DNA of 6,535 nucleotides from an uncultured Clostridium sp. (lineage in GTDB: Bacteria; Bacillota; Clostridia; TANB77; CAG-508), in assembly GCA_947568605.1 (NCBI GenBank), contig CANOPV010000051.1, forward strand, positions 1-6,535, read 5' to 3'. Every line of letters starts with the position of its first letter. Position 1 is the stretch's first letter. The translations under genes were made by a program, and so were the position numbers. Under the pieces are notes generated by a model, which saw only the letters and a list, made by a program, of their open reading frames with translations, had not been told where the DNA came from and ran no database searches. Below are positions 1 to 4,520 of this stretch, in pieces.

Positions 1-506
1 ATAAATCAAAAACAGCTATAATATTTATAAATCAATTAAGAGAAAAAGTAGGAGTAATGTTTGGAAGCCCAGAAACAACAACAGGAGGTAGAGCATTAAA
101 ATATTATGCTTCTGTAAGATTAGACATAAGAAAAGTAGAAAATATAAAACAAGATGGAGAAGTAATAGGAAATAGAGCAAAAGTAAAAATAGTAAAAAAT
201 AAAGTTGCACCACCATTTAGAGAAGTTGAATTTGATATACTATATGGAAAAGGAATATCAAAAGAAGGAAACATACTAGATATGGGTGTAAATTTAGAAA
301 TCATAGAAAAAAGCGGTTCTTGGTTTAGTTATAATGGAGAAAGAATAGGGCAAGGAAGAGAAAATGTAAAAAGATACCTATCAGAAAATCCTGAAATAAT
401 GAAAGAGATAGAAACGAAAATTAGAGAAAACTTTTCACAAGCATTTGAAAAAAGTCTAGCAGATGATAAAAATTCAGAAAAAGACGTAGAAGAAGATGAA
501 GAATAA
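1..506 (+). CDS. recA: Recombinase RecA, C-terminal part (5' end outside window)
   Basis: RecA is the ATP-dependent strand-exchange protein of homologous recombination and the co-protease that triggers LexA cleavage. The reading frame is already open at base 3 and gives 167 residues to the TAA at 504-506. The fragment starts in the core with IFINQLREKVGVMFG, which holds the conserved Asn-Gln pair (N193-Q194 by E. coli numbering) that senses ATP. The DNA-binding loop L2 follows (GSPETTTGGRALKYYASVR), then the VKIVKNKVAPPF and EFDILYGKGIS segments. The smaller C-terminal domain has GSWFSYNGERIGQGREN and a highly acidic tail ending DVEEDEE, both usual for the family. An internal ATG at 57 is Met in the VMFG motif, not a start. 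The Walker A and B motifs lie outside the window. recX starts 17 bases downstream, so the two are probably co-transcribed. Confidence 0.98.
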   Translation, partial: KSKTAIIFINQLREKVGVMFGSPETTTGGRALKYYASVRLDIRKVENIKQDGEVIGNRAKVKIVKNKVAPPFREVEFDILYGKGISKEGNILDMGVNLEIIEKSGSWFSYNGERIGQGRENVKRYLSENPEIMKEIETKIRENFSQAFEKSLADDKNSEKDVEEDEE

Positions 507-523
507 ATCAATAGAGGTATTAT

Positions 524-982
524 ATGAATTATTCACTAGAAGAATTTGATAAAATGAAAACAAAAGTATTAAAATATATTTTATATAAAAAAAGAACAGA
601 AAAAGAAATAAGACAAAAATTCATAAAAGAAGATGAGCACATATTAGAAGATGTTATACAATATTTAAAAGAAGCAAAATATATAAGTGATGAAGAATAC
701 ATATCAAGAGCAGTAAACGAATATATAGTGTTAAAAAATTTATCTATAACAGAAATAAAATATAAATTATATACAAAAGGAATCGAAAAAGATTTAATAG
801 AACAATACATAGATAATCACGAAGAAGAATTATTAGAATATGAAAAAAATTCATTAAAAAATATAATATTAAAAAAATCAAATTCAGAAGAAAAAGAATT
901 AATAGAATTTCTATTGAAAAAGGGTTTTAAAAGAGATACAATAAAAAAAGTACTAGACGAAAGGTTTAATGAAGATGAATAA
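524..982 (+). CDS. recX: RecA regulator RecX
   Basis: RecX binds RecA filaments and limits or modulates their activity. The 152-residue product is mostly helical and shows the three-helix repeats of the family: RTEKEIRQKF with VIQYLKEAKYISDEEYISRAV, then LSITEIKYKLYTKGI, then LIEFLLKKGFKRDTIKKVL. A middle stretch (about residues 88-120) is charged and less typical. The length is at the short end of the Firmicute family. The start is ATG 524, preceded by AGAGGT at 513-518 with a 5-base spacer. The gene directly follows recA, the classic recA-recX pairing, and its stop codon lies inside the start of scpA. It contains one of the few AGG Arg codons in the window (near 961), which coincides with the scpA ribosome binding site. 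Confidence 0.93.
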   Translation: MNYSLEEFDKMKTKVLKYILYKKRTEKEIRQKFIKEDEHILEDVIQYLKEAKYISDEEYISRAVNEYIVLKNLSITEIKYKLYTKGIEKDLIEQYIDNHEEELLEYEKNSLKNIILKKSNSEEKELIEFLLKKGFKRDTIKKVLDERFNEDE

Positions 983-1733
983 TATATTAACATTAGAAAC
1001 AAATAAATATGCTATTAAAATAGATAATTTTGAAGGACCGCTAGATTTATTATGCCATTTAATAGATAAAAACAAAATGAATATATATGATATAAAAATA
1101 AGTGAAATAACAGACCAATACATAGAATATCTTAATGAAATGGAAAAAATGAATTTAGAAATAACAAGTGAATTTATAATAATGGCATCAACACTACTAT
1201 ATATAAAATCAAAAGGACTTCTTCCAACAACGCAAGAAGACGAAAGCGAACTAACAGAAGAAGAACTATTAAAAAGAATAATAGAATATAAAAAATACAA
1301 AGAAATTACTAAAAAATTAAAAGAAAATTATGAATTATATTCAAATAGATTTTATAAATTTGCAGATATTCTAGAACTTCCAAAACAAAAACTAGAAAAA
1401 GAATATTCAAAAGATATAATTCCAAAATTATATTTAGAAATGATAGAAAAAAACAATCAAAAAATAAATCAAAATGCAAAAAACATAGAAAAGATAGCAA
1501 TAACAGAAACATATACAGTAGAAAGTAAACTAAAAGAAATGTTTAGAGAACTAATAAAAAAACCAAAATTTGTATTTAATAAATTATACACTTTAAAAAA
1601 ATGTAACAAAGTAGAAGTTGTAACAGCATTTACAGGATTATTAGAATTATCAAGAAGAAGTAAAGTTACAACAACACAAAAAGAATTATTTGGAGATATA
1701 ACAGTAGAAAAAGCAAAAAGAATAATAAGTTAA
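969..1733 (+). CDS. scpA: Segregation and condensation protein ScpA (kleisin)
   Basis: ScpA is the kleisin that bridges the heads of the SMC dimer and, with ScpB, forms the bacterial condensin that organises and separates chromosomes. The N-terminal signature is clear: FEGPLDLLCHLIDKNKMNIYDI, then ISEITDQYIEYL and LEITSEFIIMASTLLYIKSK (about residues 20-83). A long charged helical linker follows. The C-terminal winged helix ends VVTAFTGLLELSRRS and TTTQKELFGDI. At 254 residues the length is normal. Two starts are possible: ATG 969 (4 bases after GAAAGG at 959-964) or ATG 975 (10 bases after it). Both overlap the recX stop, so translational coupling is likely. No scpB follows, although scpB is usually the next gene; the following gene is ytfI. 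The C-terminal Phe-Gly is encoded by ordinary TTT GGA at 1689-1694. Confidence 0.96.
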   Translation: MKMNNILTLETNKYAIKIDNFEGPLDLLCHLIDKNKMNIYDIKISEITDQYIEYLNEMEKMNLEITSEFIIMASTLLYIKSKGLLPTTQEDESELTEEELLKRIIEYKKYKEITKKLKENYELYSNRFYKFADILELPKQKLEKEYSKDIIPKLYLEMIEKNNQKINQNAKNIEKIAITETYTVESKLKEMFRELIKKPKFVFNKLYTLKKCNKVEVVTAFTGLLELSRRSKVTTTQKELFGDITVEKAKRIIS

Positions 1734-1738
1734 AAAAT

Positions 1739-1787
1739 GGAAAAACTAATATTATAAGAAGGTGATTTTTATGATATTAGTTTTTTC
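1739..1787 (+). promoter_or_regulatory. Long hairpin enclosing the ytfI ribosome binding site and start codon
   Basis: Bases 1739-1760 pair with 1766-1787 as an unbroken helix of 22 pairs (19 Watson-Crick, 3 G-U), with a 5-base loop GGTGA at 1761-1765. The outer 12 pairs are a perfect inverted repeat, AAAAACTAATAT against ATATTAGTTTTT. The Shine-Dalgarno core (AAGGTGA) lies in and beside the loop, and the ATG at 1771-1773 is paired within the stem. The helix base begins 6 bases after the scpA stop, so a ribosome finishing scpA should reach and open the outer stem. Inference: this element couples ytfI translation to scpA. It is rich in A-U pairs and its T run is inside the stem, so an intrinsic terminator is the weaker reading. 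Confidence 0.65.
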
Positions 1788-2413
1788 TATATTTCGGAAT
1801 AATTGCTTTATTAATTATAATGTTTATATTATCAAATATAAAAATAACAGTAAATAAAATACAATTATTAATTTATGAACAAGAATATGCAAAAAGTAAT
1901 ATTATATTTGATTATGAAATATTTATGAGTCTACATTTTTTTAATATAGAAATTTTTAAAATAAAAATAGATAAAGAAAAATTAAAAAAGCTAAATATAC
2001 AACAAAAGTTAAAACCTAAACAAATTGAAAATTTAAAAAGTAAAATACCAAATAAAAATGAAACAAAAGATTTAATAAAAAAATTAAAAATAAAATTACA
2101 AAACTTTAATCTAAATATTGAAATAAATACTCCTGATGTGATGATAACGATAGGAAGTGTAGCAGTATTATCAACAATAATATCAATAATATTAAGTAAA
2201 ACTATAAGTAAAAGAAACTATAAAAATTGTAAATATAAGGTTACACCATTATATACTGATAAAAATATCTTAAAAATAGATTTTAATTGTATAATAAAGG
2301 TAAAAATTGTACATATTATCTTTATAATATATTTTTTATTGTATAAAAAAAGGAGAGATGATAAAAATGAGCGAACATCCAATAGAAGGTCTTATGATTA
2401 CAGCTATGAATAG
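1771..2413 (+). CDS. ytfI: YtfI-like DUF2953 membrane protein, read through a +1 frameshift
   Basis: The gene has a strong ribosome binding site (AGAAGGTGAT) before ATG 1771. The zero frame encodes eight residues, MILVFSIF, then CGG, and would stop at 1855-1857 after only 28 residues. Dropping one base at 1795 restores a 213-residue protein to the stop at 2411-2413. The joined N-terminus, MILVFSIFGIIALLIIMFIL, is a normal membrane segment, which supports the join. The middle is Lys- and Asn-rich; the C-terminal half (VMITIGSVAVLSTIISIIL, then YKVTPLYTDKNILKIDFNC) resembles DUF2953/YtfI proteins. These are small membrane proteins found beside ytfJ in spore formers; their biochemical role is poorly known. 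The last 47 bases overlap ytfJ in another frame. An in-frame ATG at 1820 has no ribosome binding site and would lose the membrane helix. Family assignment is fair; the frameshift could instead be a disabling mutation. Confidence 0.75.
1792..1798 (+). other. Putative +1 frameshift site TTT CGG A in ytfI
   Basis: In the zero frame TTT (1792-1794) is followed by CGG (1795-1797). If tRNA-Phe moves from UUU to the overlapping UUC at 1793-1795, the next codon is GGA at 1796-1798 and the DUF2953 frame continues for 205 codons. The anticodon GAA pairs fully with UUC, so the slip is energetically easy. There is no upstream Shine-Dalgarno-like stimulator of the prfB kind within the usual few bases. The flanking 8-mer ATTTCGGA is identical to the ytfJ site. 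Confidence 0.6.
2351..2357 (+). promoter_or_regulatory. Ribosome binding site that fixes the ytfJ start
   Basis: AGGAGAG ends 9 bases before ATG 2367 but directly touches the upstream ATG 2358. The 9-base spacing selects 2367, which gives MSEHPIEGLM, the usual YtfJ N-terminus. The site lies within the 3' coding part of ytfI, where it encodes Arg-Arg. Confidence 0.85.
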
Positions 2414-2970
2414 TATACAAGATATGGTAGATGTAAATACAATAATAGGAGAACCAATAGAAACTACCAATGGAATTGTAATAATACCAATATCAAAAGT
2501 ATCATTTGGTTTTGCAGCAGGCGGAAGTGAATTTAAAGGAGAAACAATAGACGAATACACGAAAAAAGATAAAGAAGAAGCAATACAATATAGATTACCA
2601 TTTCGGAGGTGGAAGTGGTGCAGGTGTTAATATAAACCCAGTAGCATTTTTAGTAATACAAGAAAATAGTGTAAAATTATTACCAATAAATCACACATCT
2701 TCATTAGACAAGTTATTAGAATATATACCAGATTTAGTAGAAAAAGCAAATTCTGTTATTGATAAAGCAATGCAAAATAAAGAAGAAGAAAAAAATAAAA
2801 CAGAAGAGAAAAGTAAAAGTAAAGCAAAAAAAGAAACTGATATAACATCAAAAACTAGAAGAAAAAAGCCACATACTATAAAGGAATCAGACTATGACAT
2901 TGAATACGATGAAACAATATCAGAACCAGAAAGAATCATAGAATACGATGACGAAGATGAAGACGATTAA
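2367..2970 (+). CDS. ytfJ: YtfJ/GerW-family sporulation protein, read through a +1 frameshift
   Basis: YtfJ (GerW) is a small spore-associated protein; in Bacillus it is linked to germination. From ATG 2367 the zero frame gives 79 typical residues: MSEHPIEGLM, MVDVNTIIGEPIET and VIIPISKVSFGFAAGGSEF. It then meets CGG at 2604 and would stop at 2628-2630 after RRWKWCRC. Removing one base at 2604 gives PFGGGSGAGVNINPVAFLV, the conserved glycine-rich YtfJ motif, and 121 more codons to the stop at 2968-2970 (200 residues). Both halves are recognisably one family and no other lesion is present. The last ~60 residues are a Lys/Glu-rich then acidic tail (two IEYD repeats, ending EYDDEDEDD), making it longer than the roughly 150-residue Bacillus protein. 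No ATG, GTG or TTG lies just after the shift in the new frame, so reinitiation is unlikely. Pseudogene status cannot be excluded. Confidence 0.85.
2601..2607 (+). other. Putative +1 frameshift site TTT CGG A in ytfJ
   Basis: Zero-frame TTT (2601-2603) is followed by CGG (2604-2606); the +1 frame reads TTC (2602-2604) and GGA (2605-2607). The codon phase is exactly that of the ytfI site. The bases just downstream, GGAGGTGGAAGTGG, are an anti-Shine-Dalgarno match and hold four GG pairs, which might slow ribosomes. They also encode the conserved glycines, so this may be incidental. Confidence 0.65.
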
Positions 2971-2989
2971 TATTTTGTAATAAATTTTT

Positions 2990-3033
2990 CCTCCCTGAAT
3001 AGATTTTATTAAATCATATCAGGGAGGTTTTTT
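2990..3033 (+). terminator. Terminator-like hairpin whose 3' arm is the dacF Shine-Dalgarno
   Basis: CCTCCCTGA (2990-2998) pairs perfectly with TCAGGGAGG (3019-3027). Inside, GATTT (3002-3006) pairs with AAATC (3011-3015) around the loop TATT, separated from the outer stem by a 3x3 internal loop. Six T residues (3028-3033) follow and touch ATG 3034. The shape is that of an intrinsic terminator for the ytfI-ytfJ transcript. GGAGG (3023-3027), the dacF ribosome binding site with 6-base spacing, is fully inside the stem. Transcription into dacF therefore needs read-through or a promoter at or inside the hairpin, and its translation needs the stem opened. Confidence 0.8.
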
Positions 3034-4275
3034 ATGTTTAAATTAAAAAAATCTTTAATATATATCATTTCTATAATATTTATAATGTGTACAATTTTAA
3101 GTACACAAAGTTATGCAGGGGACGAACAATATGTATGGTCAGAAGAACTAGAAGAAACAGTAACAACATCATCTGAAACAGAAAATGAAAATTCATTAAA
3201 ATTAGAATCAGGAGGAGTAATACTTATAGAACAAAACACAGGCAAAATATTATATTCATATAACGAACACCAACAATTAAGACCTGCAAGTGTTACCAAA
3301 GTTATGCCTATTTTACTTATAATGGAAGCCGTAGACAGTGGTCAATTAAATTTAACAGATAAAATACCTTGTAGTGAAAATGCAAATTCAATGGGTGGCT
3401 CACAAATTTGGTTAGACACAAAAGAAACTCTAACAGTAGATGAAATGTTAAAAGCAATCTGCGTAGTATCTGCAAATGATTGTACAGTCGCAATGGCAGA
3501 ATATTTAGCAGGTACAGAAGAATCATTTGTAGAATTAATGAATAAAAGAGCAAAAGAACTAGGAATGAATGATACAACATTTAAAAATTGCCACGGTTTA
3601 GACGAAGACGGGCATTTGACGTCCGCTTATGATATTAGTTTAATGGCAAGAGAACTATTAACAAAACATCCTACCATAACAAATTACACTACAATATGGA
3701 TGGACTCATTAAGAGATGGAAAATCTGAATTAGTAAATACAAATAAATTAATAAGAAATTATAAAGGAGCAACAGGTTTAAAAACAGGTTCAACATCACT
3801 TGCATTATATAATTTAGCAGCAAGTGCAACAAGAGATAATTTATCTTTAATAGCAGTTATAATGAAAGCCCCAACAACCAAAATTCGTTTTGCAGAAGCA
3901 CAAAAATTATTAGATTATGGATTTGCAAATTATTCATATAAAGAATTTGGAAAAAAAGGAGAAACTGTAAAAGAATTACAAGTAGAAAAAGGAGTAGAAA
4001 CTACTGTAAATGCAATATATGAAGAAACAGCATCAGTATTAATAAAAAAAGGTCAAGAAAAAAATGTAACACAAAATATTAATTTAGACGGAAAAATATC
4101 AGCACCAATTGAAAAAGGGCAAAAAATAGGAGAAGTAATTTTTGAATTAGATGGGGCAACAATTGCAACAGTAAATCTAATTTCAGATAAAGAAGTAAAA
4201 AAAGTTAATTTATGGAATGTAACAACGAATCTATATGAAAAATGGTTTAATCTAACTAGAAAAAATTTGACATAA
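3034..4275 (+). CDS. dacF: D-alanyl-D-alanine carboxypeptidase (DacF/PBP5-like)
   Basis: This is a penicillin-binding serine peptidase (MEROPS S11) that removes the terminal D-Ala from peptidoglycan stem peptides outside the cytoplasmic membrane. Residues 1 to about 29 form a signal peptide with a Lys-rich start, a hydrophobic core and a likely cut after SYA. The three active-site motifs are present: SVTK with nucleophile Ser86 and Lys89, SAN at 146-148, and KTG at 250-252. The C-terminal part (about 315-395) looks like the beta-rich PBP5 C-terminal domain. The last residues, LYEKWFNLTRKNLT, could be the amphipathic membrane anchor. At 413 residues the length is normal. The start ATG 3034 follows GGAGG and six T. 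Position after ytfJ suggests a sporulation link (DacF- or DacB-type), but sequence alone does not separate these from vegetative paralogues. The final codons TTG ACA also form a -35 box. Confidence 0.94.
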   Translation: MFKLKKSLIYIISIIFIMCTILSTQSYAGDEQYVWSEELEETVTTSSETENENSLKLESGGVILIEQNTGKILYSYNEHQQLRPASVTKVMPILLIMEAVDSGQLNLTDKIPCSENANSMGGSQIWLDTKETLTVDEMLKAICVVSANDCTVAMAEYLAGTEESFVELMNKRAKELGMNDTTFKNCHGLDEDGHLTSAYDISLMARELLTKHPTITNYTTIWMDSLRDGKSELVNTNKLIRNYKGATGLKTGSTSLALYNLAASATRDNLSLIAVIMKAPTTKIRFAEAQKLLDYGFANYSYKEFGKKGETVKELQVEKGVETTVNAIYEETASVLIKKGQEKNVTQNINLDGKISAPIEKGQKIGEVIFELDGATIATVNLISDKEVKKVNLWNVTTNLYEKWFNLTRKNLT

Positions 4276-4295
4276 TATAGTAAAAGTGATATAAT
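4267..4295 (+). promoter_or_regulatory. Perfect consensus sigma-A promoter, extended -10
   Basis: TTGACA (4267-4272) and TATAAT (4290-4295) are separated by exactly 17 bases, with TGA just before the -10 (extended -10). The -35 is made of the last two dacF codons and the first base of its stop codon follows directly. Transcription should start near 4302. The downstream product is either a short RNA ending at the 4360-4388 terminator or the long leader of dnaG. Confidence 0.85.
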
Positions 4296-4301
4296 ATAAC
4301 T

Positions 4302-4390
4302 AATGGAAAGAATTCGCTTTCCAAACATTTTTTTCTTCTGTCATATACAGAGATTTCAGAAAAAACTCCTTTCATTAGGGAGTTTTTTCT
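4302..4390 (+). ncRNA. Candidate ~87-base small RNA or dnaG attenuator leader
   Basis: A transcript from the consensus promoter would run from about 4302 to the terminator near 4388. It has a 5' hairpin TGGAAAG (4304-4310)/CTTTCCA (4317-4323) with loop AATTCG, followed after four bases by seven T. A second hairpin is TCTGT (4337-4341)/ACAGA (4347-4351). The terminator hairpin comes last. The 5' bases TAATGGAAA (4301-4309) can also pair, with one bulged G, with TTTCATTA (4370-4377), which is most of the terminator loop. This excludes the 5' hairpin and suggests a switch or compaction. I do not recognise a known RNA family. dnaG starts 132 bases after the terminator, so it may serve as a conditional leader. 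Confidence 0.45.
4360..4388 (+). terminator. Strong intrinsic terminator between dacF and dnaG
   Basis: AAAAAACTCC (4360-4369) pairs with GGAGTTTTTT (4379-4388) as 10 perfect pairs plus a T-G closing pair, with loop TTCATTA (4371-4377). The six A and six T make it able to work in both directions. It should end dacF transcripts as well as any RNA started at the 4267-4295 promoter. Confidence 0.85.
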
Positions 4391-4452
4391 TTTACAATAC
4401 ATATTACAAATTAAAACTTACAAAAATTTACAATAAATTATTAAAGATTACA
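4391..4452 (+). repeat. Five TTACA direct repeats upstream of dnaG
   Basis: TTACA starts at 4392, 4404, 4418, 4428 and 4448, always as TTTACA, ATTACA or CTTACA, with steps of 12, 14, 10 and 20 bases. C is otherwise rare here, so the repeated C at the same place is not explained by A+T richness alone. Near-helical spacing resembles binding arrays of response regulators such as PhoP (TTNACA repeats) or WalR (TGTAA on the other strand), but the spacing is not regular. The rest of the 4389-4520 stretch shows no gene. Confidence 0.45.
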
Positions 4453-4468
4453 TAAAATATTAGAAGGA

Positions 4469-4497
4469 TTAAAGACAAATCTGTCGAATAATATAAT
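4469..4497 (+). promoter_or_regulatory. Weak candidate promoter for dnaG
   Basis: TATAAT at 4492-4497 is a perfect -10. The best -35 at 17-base spacing is TTAAAG (4469-4474), only three of six consensus bases. A start near 4504 would leave a leader just long enough for the GAAAGG ribosome binding site at 4506-4511. In this A+T-rich gap a chance match is likely, but the upstream terminator makes some promoter here reasonable. Confidence 0.3.
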
Positions 4498-4520
4498 ATA
4501 TTAAAGAAAGGTAAAATAAA

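Noticed and set aside
2358..2366. ATG 2358 as the ytfJ start
   Set aside because: It touches the ribosome binding site with no spacer; ATG 2367 has ideal spacing and the family-typical N-terminus.
1820..2413. Treating ATG 1820 as the real start of the DUF2953 protein
   Set aside because: No Shine-Dalgarno precedes it and it would cut the membrane helix in half. The strong site before 1771 and the clean join by one base favour the frameshifted reading.
2605..2630. Reinitiation after the ytfJ zero-frame stop, using the GGAGGTG match as a ribosome binding site
   Set aside because: No ATG, GTG or TTG in the +1 frame follows at a useful distance, and a product without the first half would lack the conserved fold.
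1771..2970. Simple pseudogenes of a lineage that lost sporulation
   Set aside because: Not excluded, but two identical C insertions in the same 8-base context, the absence of any other lesion and the lack of in-frame CGG elsewhere make random decay a poor fit. A+T-rich genomes mostly decay by deletions and slippage in A or T runs.
4304..4334. The TGGAAAG/CTTTCCA hairpin plus T7 as the main terminator of dacF
   Set aside because: The T run starts four bases after the stem and the stem is weaker than the 4360-4388 hairpin. It is better viewed as the 5' hairpin of the candidate RNA.
4303..4455. A 50-codon open frame starting with ATG almost at the predicted transcription start (MERIRF...), possibly leaderless
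   Set aside because: No ribosome binding site, it runs through the terminator hairpin, and it is full of Phe, Lys and Tyr as expected for noncoding A+T-rich DNA. The hairpins explain the sequence better.
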